DNA of 64,000 nucleotides. It comes from Aralia elata (lineage: Eukaryota; Streptophyta; Magnoliopsida; Apiales; Araliaceae). Positions within the stretch are counted from its first letter, which is position 1. Each line of letters begins with the position of its first letter. A program made the translations under genes and the position numbers. The stretch spans positions 1,674,001 through 1,738,000 of the forward strand of contig JAVJAP010000214.1 of assembly GCA_034770075.1 (NCBI GenBank), read 5' to 3'. This document shows, piece after piece, positions 53,441 to 64,000 of this stretch. The notes below the pieces were generated by a model. The model made no database searches, was not told where the DNA came from, and saw only the letters and a program-made list of their open reading frames with translations.

Positions 53441-54923
53441 ACTAAAGCCAATCACTATGGTATCTAATACCCATCTTCTCTAAGTGACGATTAAACTGCT
53501 GTTGAGTTAAAGCTTTAGTAAATGGATTTGCAATGTTGTCTTGAGAGTCTACACACTCCAAGGTGACATCTCCTCTTTCAATGATCTCTCTAATTAAATG
53601 AAACTACCGCAACACGTGTTTGGATTTCTGATGAGACCTGGGTTCCTTAGCCTGCGTAACAGCTCCAGTATTATCACAGAATAAAGGTACGGCTCCTCTA
53701 ATGCTAGGAACCATTCCAAGTTCAGTTATGAACTTCTTCATCCAAACAGCTTCCTTTGCAGCTTCACTTGCAGCTATGTACTCTGCCTCTGTCACTGAAT
53801 CAGCAACTGTTTGCTGTTTGAAACTTTTCCAACTCACTGCGCCACCGTTTAAGGTAAACATATACGCTGAAACGGATTTACTGTCATCTTGGTCCGTTTG
53901 AAAAATTGAGTCTATATAGCTATCTAGTTTCAATTCAAACCCATCGTAGACAAGAAATACATCCAAGGTTCTTCTTAAGTACTTTAGGTTGTTTTTCACT
54001 GCCTTCCAGTGCTCTTCTTCTGGATTCGACTGATATTTACTTGTTACACTAAGTGCATGAACGACATCTGGTCTAGTACATATCATACCGTACATGATAG
54101 ATCCTATTGCTGAAGCATAAGGAATCTTACTCATACAGTCTCTCTCCTCAAGTGACTTTGAGGCCTGTTTCTTGGAGAGATGTATTCCATGGCTTATTGG
54201 CATGAGACCTCTCTTGGAATCTTCCATGCTAAACTTCTTTAGCATCGAGTCAATGTACTTTCCTTGGGTCAAGCCAAACATCCTTTTAGATCTATCTCCA
54301 TAGGTCTGTATCCCCAAAATATAGGATGCTTCACCCAAGTCCTTCATAGAGAAATGTTTAGATAACCAAATTCTGATTGACTGTAGCATAGGAACATCAT
54401 TCCTTATCAGTAATATATCGTCTACATATAATACTAGGAATGAAATAGTGCTCCCACTAACCTTCTTGTACACACAAGGTTCATCCTCATTTTTGATAAA
54501 ATCAAACCCTTTGATTATCTCATCAAAATGGATGTTCCATCTTCAAGAAGCTTGCTTCAATCCGTAGATGGATCGTTGTAGCTTACAGATTTGATTTGTT
54601 CCAACCGTTGAAACAAAACCCTCTGGTTCTATCATATATATATTCTCCTTAAGTTTCCCATTGAGGAAGGCCGTTTTCACGTCCATTTGCTAGATTTTGT
54701 AGTCATAATAAGCTACAATTGCAAGTAAAATCTGAATAGACTTGAGCATAGCTACTGGTGAGAAAGTTTCATCATAGTCAACTCTTTGTCTTTGTTTGAA
54801 ACCTTTTGCAACCAGTCGGGGCTTATAGGTCTCTACCTTGCCGTCCGCTCTACTCTTTCTCTTAAAGACCCATTTACACCCAATAGGCTTAATGCCCTCA
54901 GGTGGTGAAACTAAAGTCCATAC
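53441..54923 (-). pseudogene. pol: Copia pol of element J: reverse transcriptase and RNase H
   Basis: Minus strand from 54923: VWTLVSPPEGIKPIGCKWVFKRK, VDYDETFSPVA, then after a TAG (54690, tryptophan of KIWQMDV) MDVKTAFLNG, QRSIYGLKQAS, another stop, then from 54473 YVDDILLI (catalytic), DLGEASYILGI, PYASAIGSIMYGM. RNase H: AVSWKSFKQQTVADSVTEAEYIA, CDNTGAV, to NIANPFTKAL. A stop at 53604 breaks it. The composition is that of a Tork/Angela-like copia. Integrase, protease and gag are missing because LTR K lies at 54924, inside the RT. Confidence 0.88.
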
Positions 54924-55507
54924 TGTTAGGTTTGTATATAGCGCGAACATGCAATTAAATTACATAAAAGTGCAGAAGCGCAATAAAACGGATTTTAAAA
55001 TTTTTCATACAAACCATCACCATCATCATCCTTGTGATCAATTATCAATTAAACGAAAGAGATAGAGATATAGAATTATACCCTCGTGAATCAAAGCTTC
55101 CTCAGGTACAAGTTCACCTCAAATTCCTTCGCGTTCTCCTTGAATTCCATCCATTAAATTCCTTTCTTTAATCAACGTTAGCCACCCAAGTGTTTAGCCT
55201 CTAGAGGTGATCCACCAAGGAATAATAGTTGTTCAAGAAGATGGGTGTTGGCAAAACCCTAGTTTCTATCTCTATAGAAATTGCAAGTACTCTCTCTCTC
55301 CAATTATTATGGAAGAGTGTGCAACTGTCTAACCATAAATTATGAAAAGACTCCTCTTATTTATAGATATAGGGAACACTCCTAAACTATTTAGGATTAG
55401 GGTTTTTATTTTAATTAAACTCCTTTAATTAATTATACTCCAAATCCAATTAGGAATGCATGAGAGAGTACTTTTATTAATTAATTCCCAAACCCTTTTA
55501 GGAATTA

Positions 55508-55542
<35 letters not shown>

Positions 55543-56717
55543 GACTCCTTTTATTAATTTATATTTAATATTTCTAAAATATTAAATAATAAATATTAAG
55601 CTATTTAATTTATTCTATCTCCATAGATTAAATGAAATACACTTAACTTATTATTACGATTATGCCATTTACTTCTTAAATAAATATTTTCCTTTTGCGG
55701 TGTGACCCTTTAGGTTCTCCATATTAAATCGGTTGTGAATAAATCAATTAGAACAATTCTAATCTTATTTAAATAAATAAATTAAACTATTTAATTTATT
55801 TAAATAAATAACATTTATTCTACAATAAGGATAAGCCCCCTTAGCGATCAACGACTTTCCAGATAATATAGATTTCAATATTAATCACAAAAGAACCTTT
55901 CAGTGAATAGTTACCGTACAATTCAATCCTTCTACCATATAATGTCGCAATTAAATATAAGACATGGAATTACTGTCAAGTCTTATTTTATTTAATTATA
56001 GGTATTTCGATTCTTAAATGCACAACTTTGATTAATGCAAATTAGAAACTCCTTTCTAATTTCATTCTGCTTTAGCCAAAGACTTCTGAGTTGTCATTTA
56101 TCAAATCACATAGGACATTCACTCCTTTTACTAGAAGTGGTAGATTCTTTGTTGACCATTCACCAATCTCCATGTACAACTTATTATACCCAATCATACC
56201 CTTTGATATACCCTAAGGGTCTTAAGGGACATCTCAAAGTATAACTCACCATACACAAGATACTATGATGATCTCAAGTCCAAGGATCACTTGCACTACT
56301 ATCACTAGAGGAATTCCTATTGACAGGCGAGTAAAACTCTATTAGGTATTCCTTAGCGAGCCACGTTCAGTGAACTTATTCTCTAATAAGCACCTACATA
56401 CTTGCTTTAGTGTTTCCACACAAATGATTATGAGATGTGCAAGCAACGTATGTACTAATCTATCCGGATTCACTAATCCCCTTTTTAGTAATCCATCGAT
56501 TAGGAAAGATTTTAGTTTGTGAGCTATCTAGAATTTAGATCTCATTAGCATGATCACCATCATGATTCTAAAAACATTGCTCAAAACTATGGGTTTATCA
56601 CATTTAATATAACAACACCATGTAGATAAAGTAAAATACCTTTAACAAACGAATAAGATTACAAAGTATATGCTACATCATATCAAATATGATTGGCTTG
56701 TGTGCATACTACTTTCA
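54924..56717 (-). mobile_element. 3' LTR of copia element K
   Basis: 1794 bp, the same family as LTR J (TGTTAGGTTTG...TACTTTCA), inserted in J's RT (left flank CATAC). It is followed by PPT and a remnant of RNase H. Contains an AAT microsatellite (55509-55542) and the TATA box noted for J. No coding content of its own. Confidence 0.87.
55509..55542. repeat. AAT microsatellite in LTR K
   Basis: About eleven AAT units without interruption. Confidence 0.93.
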
Positions 56718-57242
56718 ATCTCCCACTTGCACTAAAGCCAATCGCCATGGTATCTAATATCCTTCTTCTCTAAGTGATGATCATCCTGCTGTTGGATAAA
56801 GCTTCAGTAGATGGATATGCAATGTTGTTCTCGAGAGTCCACTATCTCTATAGTGACTTTTCCTCTTTTAATGATTCCTCTAATCAAATGAAAGTGCCGC
56901 AACACTTGTTTGAATCCAAGATAAGACTTAAAAACTATTCCTAGTTCTGTAATAAACTTTTCATCCAAACAATCAAACTTGTAGCTTCATTTATAGCTAT
57001 ATACTTTGTCTTTGTCTCTAAACCAGCAACTCTTTGCTGTTTGGAACTTTTCCAATTCACTGCACCACCTTTCAAGGTAATGTTTTACCTGAAAGTGGAT
57101 TTGTTATCGTCTTAGTCAGTCTGAAAAAACTTGAGTCTGTTTAGCCCTCTAGTTTTAATTCAGACCTACCATGAATCATGATCACATCTTTAGTACCGGT
57201 TAAGTACCTAAAGATGTTTATCATTGTCTTACAGTGATCATC
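56718..57242 (-). pseudogene. pol: Copia RNase H remnant of element K
   Basis: It starts with the PPT complement (56718-56730) and then parallels the sequence of J from 53428 onward, with many substitutions and indels. Readable bits on the minus strand are VMIHGRSELKLEG and ..FRYLTGTKD, equivalent to the YLRRTLDVFLVYDGFELKLDS region of J. It ends where the LTR of element F begins. Too degraded to support a frame; only about the last 170 codons are represented. Confidence 0.72.
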
Positions 57243-58567
57243 TGTGACACCCCCAAATTCAGGTACCAATACCTCGAATTTGGTGCTCACGATAAAATAC
57301 ATCCATACACCTCTAAACAACATAAATCAACTAATGCGAAATAAAATAAACATGTGTTGTTCATTACAAAAGGTTTACTACGGTCCCAAGGTCTATAACC
57401 TTAAATAAATACATCGCAGAATACATTAATAATACAAAACTATTCCACAATTACATAACGGTATAGTACATATAACTATTCCTTAAGCTTTCCTTTGCCT
57501 TTGTCCGCTTTGGAACTCCCCGGCTTAACTGCAATAGTTTCATGATATAACAAGGGTGGGCAACTACTTTGCTCAGCAAGTTTAAAATGAATAAAGAAGA
57601 TATATCATGAATGAATGAGAATAATAGCCGCATAGATCAACAATTTATGAACATTAATGAAATAACTGAAATGACATAATCAAAGATCAAATGAAGTAAT
57701 GAATAATGATTATTTACTGTTGAGTGGTCCAACCAGCCATGAACTTTTGGCCAAAGAGTCAATCATTCAACTAACTCTTTTAAAACCTGGCCCCGTCAGT
57801 TGTACTCGAGGGGGTCAGCCTCTTGTACACCATGTATATGCATAACATTTAACTCTGACTGAATCGAGTAATCGACACATTATAATCCCCTAACAAGGGT
57901 TGCTCTCTCAGTCCAAGAATCCGTACCAACTACTGGTTTGGATAGCTTTTAAAAAGGTATTAACTTGCATATGTCTAGCTGAAACAAATGGCGTAGACTA
58001 TATATTTAAACAGTTCACGAATGAAGAATTTAAACATTTCACAATCTGACAACAATTCATGAATTCAAAGGCACAAGGTGCGAATGTCAATAATTGTCTT
58101 TGATGTGGAGTAATTGGCAATAATTAATCCACTAGTATAACTTGAAAGTAATAACTCTAGTACGATTCAGGAAACTTGCAATGATATATAGTACTTGCTT
58201 AAGTATAATCTTGAATAAGGTAAGGGAACTTGCTCAAATGTAAATTGAGTAAGAAGAACTTGCCTGATGCGTCTGCTACAATAATACAATACACGCTCTT
58301 CAATTATCCTACACACATATGTGCACATAAACATACAATAAATTAGTCACATAATGAATACCAAATATTAGTTTACACTACCCATAACATTATATACATA
58401 TTAGAAACATAATACCAAGCAAGGCTAAGCATACTAGTTATAACGTTACGATGCTTGCGCGCCCATACGCCAGATTTCATACTTAAACATTTAAGTGACA
58501 TGTACAACGTCACCAAACTGCCCAAATTCGAATTTGAACCAGGCATGAAATCTCCATCCTAATTAAT

Positions 58568-59232
58568 GAAAGTTGTAGGTCTACTCTTCCTCTTTCCAAA
58601 TCATCCTGGATCATCTCAATCTGAGTTCGTATGAGAAAGTTATGCCCATTTTACTAAGTGAGGTTGAGTCTGACTAGTCCCTACGATTTTACACTTAGTC
58701 AAATTTCAGCTCTACGACCCTTACTCCCTACGATTTCATACTTAGCCAAATTTCGAGTCTACGACCCTTACTCCCTACGATCGCCAACAGTGATAAAGAT
58801 GCTCAATTTTGAGATTTTTCCCGACCTTAACTCTCAAGGTTCAGTAAGTGAAAGTTGTAGGTCTACTCTTCCTCTTTCCGAATCATCCTGGATCATCGCA
58901 ATCCGAGTTCGTATGAGAAAGTTATGCTCGAATTACTAAGTGGTGGTCACGCTGAAAGTGTCCCTACGATTTTACACTTAGCCAAATTTCAGCTCTACGA
59001 CCCTTACTCCCTACGATTTCATACTTAGCCAAATTTCGAGTCTACGACCCTTACTCCCTACGATCGCCAACAGTGATAAAGATGCTCAATTTTGAGATTC
59101 ATCTCGACATTAACTCTCGAAGCTCAGTAAATGAAAGTTGTAGGTCTACTCTTCCTCTTTTCGAATCATCCTGGATCATCTCAATCCGAGTTCGTATGAG
59201 AACGTTATGTCCGAATTACTAAGTGATGTTCA
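58568..59232. repeat. ~283-bp tandem repeats in the F LTR
   Basis: Units start at GAAAGTTGTAGGTCTAC at 58568, 58850 and 59133 (steps 282 and 283). Each full unit contains CTACGA words, a CGCCAACAGTGATAAAGATG segment and the reverse of CATAACTTTCTCATACGAAC. The third unit is incomplete and passes into a different CTACGA-rich stretch. Confidence 0.9.
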
Positions 59233-59520
59233 GGTTGAAAGTGTCTCTACGATTTTAAACTTAGCCAAAATTTTAGCTCTACGATTTCGAGAGGCACTCT
59301 ACGATTCCGAGAGACACTCTACTACTTTCGGAGGCCACTCTACGACCCTCAGAGCCCATCCCACCATTGGCACTCTACGATGGTCAGAGATTACCACATT
59401 ACTTGCACTCTACGACCTCTTACATGACAGGTTTGTAGTACCTTCTACCAAACATCATAACTTCTTCATTTTAAGTCGGAATAGGTCCGTTCTTAAGGCT
59501 ATGGAAAGCTTGTAACATGA
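59133..59520. repeat. Dyad LTR cassette in element F
   Basis: The left arm (59133-59209, ending GTTATG) and the right arm (59456-59520, CATAACTTCTTC...GGAAAG) are imperfect inverted copies. Between them CTACGA recurs at 59247, 59279, 59299, 59340, 59375 and 59410, the first step being 32 bp. The arrangement mirrors that in element B. Confidence 0.6.
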
Positions 59521-59545
59521 ACTACAACATACCCAAAAATCAAAA

Positions 59546-60261
59546 CCTTCCAGGTTCTCTAACTTTCCAGGGAGATACTTTCAAAAATACAAAACTGCCA
59601 ACTTTAAAGTCCCGCTTCTGACGATGTAAATTGGCGTATTTCTTCTGTCGGTCTTGGGCCGCTACCAATCGAGCTCTTATTATTTTGATGACGTCCACGG
59701 TCTGCTGCACCAATTCAGGTCCCAACAGTCTCCGTTCACCGACTTCGTCCCAACACAAGGGTGTTCGGAACTTCCTTCCATATAATGCTTCGTATGGCGG
59801 CATGCCAATACTTGTATGATAGCTGTTATTATAGGCAAACTCCACCAATGGTAGTGATCATCCCAGCTGCCCTTCAAATCCATCACACATGCTCTAAGCA
59901 TGTCCTCGAGCGTTTGGATCGTTCGTTCGCTTTGCCCATCCGTTTGAGGATGATATGTCGTACTCAACCTTAACTGAGTTCCCAACCTTTCTTGTAAGCT
60001 CTTCCAAAAATTTGACGTGAAGCGCGAATCTCTGTCAGACACAATAGATACCGGCACCCCATGTCGTGACACAATCTCTTTTACATATAACTTTGCTAGC
60101 TGCTCCAGATTGTACCTTATCTTGATTGGTAGAAAATGTGCAGATTTAGTCAAGCGATCCACGATCACCCATATCGCGTCGTAACCCTTCTGAGTTGGTG
60201 GAAGCCCTGTCACAAAATCCATCATGATATGCTCCCACTTCCACTCCGGAATCTCCAGCGG
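59546..60261 (-). pseudogene. pol: F pol: integrase core, truncated
   Basis: Minus frames 60225-59680 and 59848-59540. Catalytic residues in MDFVTGLP, VSDRDSRFTSNF and GQSERTIQ are present. A lost base near 59852 (DDHLPLVEF region) shifts the frame. The reading ends at KVSPWK, then becomes LTR sequence at about 59566, so the GPF module and chromodomain are missing. The domain before this (zinc finger) is in the adjacent frame. Confidence 0.88.
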
Positions 60262-61960
60262 TTATAGCAGTCCACCTGGTTTCTGATGTTTTGCTTTTAC
60301 CCTTTGACATGTCAAACACCGGCCAACACATTCCGCGACCTCCCTCTTCATGTTCGGCCACCAGAAGTGTTGGCGCAAGTCCTGATACATCTTAGTACTA
60401 CTAGGGTGTATCGAATATCTTGTAGAATGAGCTTCTTGCAGAATTTCTTCCCTTAACTTCAAAACCATCGGTATCCAGATCCTCCCTTCAAACCTTAGCA
60501 GTCCCGTGCTATCAAATTTGTACTTCAATTCCTCTCCTTCCGAGATTCGATCCCTTATGGCAACGCATTCACCATCCTTCCCTTGAGCCTCCTTTACCCT
60601 GTCTAATAAAGTCGGACTCACCTCTACTGCGAACAGTTTCTTGTCTGCATTTGTCAGATACTGGACCTCCAACTCCAGTCTCTCTATATCCTTTATCAGT
60701 TCATCCTGAGCTGTCAGCACCATTAACTTTTCTCTGCCCTTCCTACTTAGAGCATCAGCGACTACATTGGCCTTACCGGGATGGTACAGAATCTCACAAT
60801 TGTAGTCCTTAATCAACTCCAACCATCGCCTCTGCCTCATGTTTAGTTCCTTTTGTGTGAAGATATACTTCAGGCTTTTGTGGTCTGTGTATATTTCACA
60901 CTTCTCCCCATACAGATAGTGCCTCCAAATCTTCAAAGCAAACACTACTGCCGCTAGTTCCAGGTTATGAGTCGGATATCCCTTCTCATAGTCCTTCAGT
61001 TGTCGTGACGCATATGCAATGAACTTCCTATGCTGCATCAATACGCACCCAAGGCCTTTGTGTGATGCATTGCTGTACACTACATATCCCCCTGTATTAT
61101 CTAGTAGTGATAACACAGGTGCTTCACTAAGTTTCTTCTTTAACTCCAAGAAACTCTCTTCACACTTGTCCGTCCACTGAAACTTCACAGTCTTCCTTGT
61201 CAAATTTGTCAACGGCATTGCTATCTTCGAAAAGTTCTGAATAAATCTCCGATAGTAACCCGCTAATCCCAAGAAACTTCAGACTTTTGTCGGCGTCTTC
61301 GGTTGTTCCCAGTTTATTACTGCTTCTACTTTTGCAGGATCCACTGAAACACCATCCTTGTCAATTACGTGCCCCAAGAACTGCACCCTTTGTAGCTAAA
61401 ACTCACACTTGGAAAACTTTGCATATAACTTCTCCCTTCTCAGCGTTTCCAGGGCTATCCTCAAATGCTCGACGTGTTCCTTCTCTGCCTTCGAGTAGAC
61501 TAGGATGTCATCTATGAAAACGACAGCAAATTTATCTAGGTATTGTTTGAACACTCTGTTCATCATGTCCATGAATGCTGCTGGCGCGTTCGTCAGCCCA
61601 AATGACATCACCAAAAATGCAAAATGTCCATATCGAGTTCGGAATGCTGTCTTTGGAATATCCTCCTGCCTCACCTTCAGTTGGTGATATCCCGTCCTCA
61701 AGTCAATCTTCGAGAAGTATTTTGTTCCCTTTAATTGATCAAACAAATCATCAATTCTGGGCAACGGGTACTTGTTCTTAATCGTGACTTTGTTCGACTC
61801 CCGATAGTCAATGCAAAGCCTAAGCGATTCGTCTTTCTTCTTTACGAACCGTACTGGCGCTCCCCATGGAGATACACTTGGACGAATATACCCCTTATCT
61901 AGCAACTCCTGTAGTTGAACCATCAGTTCTTTCATTTCCACCGGTGCCATTCTGTACATC
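60262..61960 (-). pseudogene. pol: F pol: reverse transcriptase, RNase H and integrase zinc finger
   Basis: RT: GYIRPSVSPWGAPVRFVKKKD, LCIDYRESNK, FSKIDLRTGYHQ, FGLTNAPAAFM, VVFIDDILVYSK (catalytic aspartates intact). A TAG near 61396 replaces tryptophan (CEFWLQ), and another stop near 61280 precedes LGLAGYYRRF. RNase H: YSNASHKGLGCVLMQ, in which the first catalytic aspartate (SDAS) is asparagine, then IYTDHKSLKYI and ADALSRK. Zinc finger: YSIHPSSTKMYQDLRQHFWW and CLTCQRVKAKH. A TAA at 60262 ends it. Confidence 0.9.
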
Positions 61961-63655
61961 TGGGAATTCCACTTCTCTATCCGGCGGCAAACCCGGTAAC
62001 TCATCTGGGAAAACATCTGGGAATTCCCTTACTACAGGTATCTGACCCATTTCACTCCCTACCCTTTGAGTATTAACCACATGAGCCAGATAACCTATGC
62101 AACCTTTCCTTATCAATTTCCTTGCTTGCATCATCGTCAGACAACAAGATTGTCTCGGTGATTTACTACTATAAAATACGACCTTAGACTTATTCGGAGT
62201 CTTCAGGTGTATACATTTCTTCTGACAGTCAATCACAGCTCCATGATTAGACAACCAATCCATCCCAAGAATTACATCAAATTCTACTAGTCGTATTGGA
62301 ATCAAATCTACGCTCAATGTATACCCGTTTATCTCAGCACAATAATTTCTATGGATGTATTCCACAGGAATAACTTCTTTATTAGCTACTTCAACATTCA
62401 TAGGATTCTCTAATTTCTCACGAGGTAAATTTAACCGTTTAGCAAAATCTTCCGAAACAAAGGAACAGGTAGCACCCGAATCAAATAATACATATGCACT
62501 GATATTATTGATTGAAATAATACCTGACACCACGTCCTTCAATTCCATCGCATCCTGTACTGTCATGTTGAAGGTGCGTGCTACTGGCCTGTTCTGCTGT
62601 GCTGGTCCTTCGATAGTCAGCTTACTGTTGTTCCCTTGGTTAGCACTACCTGCATTGCTCTTCCTCTTTGGGCAATCCTTCTTCTGATGATCTAAAGCGC
62701 CACAAGAAAAATAACTTCCTGCCTTCGCCTTTGGGCATTGTGGGGCAAAGTGCCCCGGTTGACCACAGTTAAAACAAACTCCTTTTCCTTTCATGCATTC
62801 TCCAAAGTGATTCCTTCCACATTTCTCGCATTTATTATTTTTCCTTGCATCCCCTCCGGACTTGCTTCTGAACATCTGACTGCCGTTCCATTTTCTCTTA
62901 TTTGGGTTACTTCCCCCACTATTACCTTCCTTATGACCATCATGTCTCTTCTTCTTTTTCTGATCTTGGTTATGCTTTGTCAAAGCTTCATTTCCTCCCT
63001 CAGCAATGATTACTTTCTCAAGTAACGTAGAAAATGTGTTGATATACAAAACCGCAACCTTACTATACACCCAAGGTTTCAGCCCTTGTTCAAATCTGTT
63101 CGCTCGCCTAGCTTCGGTGTCCACCTGATGTGGAGTAAACCTAGCTAACTCGTTAAATTTTGCGGCATACTCCGCAACTGACATGCCTCCTTGATTTAGT
63201 TCCAAGAACTTTATCTCCATACTTGCCTGCGTGCTTGCTGGAAAGTAATTTTCGAAAAACAGCTCCTTGAAATGAGCCCATGCAATCATGCATTCCCCAG
63301 CTAGACCTTTGTTTGCCTTCCACCAGTAATTTGCCTCACCTTTCATCATGAAAGTGGCAAACGACGTCTTCTGTTCTTTGGCCACTCGTGCAACCTCGAA
63401 AACTTTCTCCATTTCTTCTATCCATGTCTGGGCTTCAATCGGATCCGTAGTCCCACGAAACTTCGGTGGCCCTACTAATTTGAAGTCCTTAAAGTTCGCC
63501 ATGTGACTTCCTGGCTGATCAACCGCAGCGGCTTGTCTTCCCTGCATTGCTTCGGCTAACAAGTTCACAAAAGTCCTCATAGGGTCTGCCTGACCCTCCT
63601 TGTTATTCACCGACTCTTCCGCCCTTGTGTATCAGGGTTGTCTTCTCAGCGGCAT
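61961..63655 (-). pseudogene. gag: F gag-protease fusion, one frame
   Basis: The natural start is the ATG complement at 63653-63655 (MPLRRQP), but codon 8 is TGA; the open frame runs from 63610. Capsid: NFKDFKLVGPPKFRGTTDP, NYWWKAN, FFENYFPASTQAS, YAAKFNELARFTPHQV. Knuckles: CEKCGRNHFGEC, CFNCGQPGHFAPQC, and a third with its first cysteine lost (YFSCGALDHQKKDC retains C...H...C). It continues in the same frame into protease: YVLFDSGATCSFVSEDFA, GMDWLSNHGAVIDC. Near 61960 a deletion with repeated ACATCTGGGAATTCC removes the start of RT. It shows that gag and pro are normally one frame in this group. Confidence 0.9.
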
Positions 63656-64000
63656 TGTCTGTTTAAAAGAAAATCGTCGGCTTTTACTAATAGATTTATG
63701 CCATGAGCAAAAGTCATTTAAGTCAGCAATTAAGACTAAAAGCATCTATCAAACACATTTGATTTAAATAAAACAACTGCATTTATAATCATACACCGCT
63801 GTTTTAATACAACCAGACTCAACATGTGGCACACTTCTATAAACGCTGAATGACATAGTCTGCCAACCACTAAATATCCCCTAACAAACAAATTGGGGAA
63901 TAATAATCTTCCACCCCTCTACTAGAAATAAAATTGGGGGTTCAACTACTATCCTATGCATGCTACAAGCATAGGGATTTACAACACAAGTATGCCCCTA
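63656..64000 (-). other. Leader of element F up to the window edge
   Basis: 345 bp without a supported ORF. In B and C the leader ORF ends about 330 and 260 bp upstream of gag, so a leader ORF in F, if present, would lie just outside the window. Confidence 0.6.

Larger units (their letters stand above)
57243..59545 (-). mobile_element. Truncated 3' LTR of element F
   Basis: It begins TGTGACACCC and extends to about 59540, where it joins integrase sequence. It contains ~283-bp tandem repeats (58568-59232) and the dyad cassette (59133-59520) with CTACGA words between the arms. The stretch 57243-58567 has no supported ORF. The beginning of the LTR (right side on this strand) is missing. Confidence 0.75.
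57243..64000 (-). mobile_element. Element F: Tekay/Del-like gypsy, truncated by the window edge
   Basis: Minus-strand order: leader (to 64000), gag start 63655, gag-protease, RT, RNase H, integrase to about 59566, then directly an LTR (59540-57243). The end of integrase, chromodomain, PPT and the 5' end of the LTR have been deleted at that junction. The LTR end is TGTGACACCCCC on the plus strand, like the ends of G and B. The coding region has few stops compared with G. The 5' LTR and PBS would be to the right of the window. Confidence 0.85.

Overview
This window looks like repeat-only intergenic DNA from a flowering-plant nuclear genome. Every coding stretch I can recognise belongs to an LTR retrotransposon (Ty3/gypsy or Ty1/copia), and I see no host gene, rRNA or tRNA gene. 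The plant origin rests on plant-type gag/pol families, primer-binding sites reading TGGTATCAGAGC (initiator tRNA-Met type), and deep nesting of elements. The species cannot be told from the sequence.

Layout. (1) 1-7624, element 'E': minus-strand, CRM-like chromovirus derivative with a shortened gag and a heavily eroded reverse transcriptase. Its 3' LTR lies off the left edge except for 8 bases. A 2.5 kb solo-LTR-like block 'T' (1284-3825) sits inside it. (2) 7625-9821: unclassified remnant and LTR-like block 'D'. (3) 9822-about 16087, 'H': 5' half of a SIRE/Maximus-type copia element on the plus strand, cut off early in reverse transcriptase. (4) 16088-18301: an LTR-like fragment, AT-rich sequence and a broken Athila-type gag on the minus strand. 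(5) 18302-43029, 'C': an old plus-strand Tekay/Del-like gypsy, split by element 'A' (20978-41040, minus, CRM-like, 5-bp target duplication AGAGG). A is itself split by element 'B' (22161-35209, plus, Tekay/Del-like, 3.58 kb LTRs, target duplication TGGAC). (6) 43030-about 50555, 'G': minus-strand Tekay-like element with many stops, inserted in C. (7) 50556-57242: a second Tekay-like RT fragment 'G2' and two nested Tork/Angela-like copia fragments 'J' and 'K'. (8) 57243-64000, 'F': minus-strand Tekay-like element whose LTR is fused to integrase by a deletion and whose leader runs off the right edge.

The nesting gives a relative clock. B's LTRs differ, by hand alignment, at 4 substitutions in 3.58 kb. 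A's differ at about 32 in 1.03 kb, mostly transitions. C is older still. B is the only nearly intact element. Its two frameshifts are single-T expansions, and its LTR pair differs by seven 1-base homopolymer indels, so some of this may be assembly error.

The observations I consider most novel are three. First, B and C share a coiled-coil leader ORF between the primer-binding site and gag, conserved despite strong divergence. Second, the LTRs of A, G, E, B and a fragment near 16.4 kb carry short GC-rich, often palindromic words repeated at close to 32-bp spacing; the word differs between families, but A and G share one. Third, conserved CATAAC...GGAAAG modules flank these words, forming an imperfect dyad in B and F and single arms in E and T.
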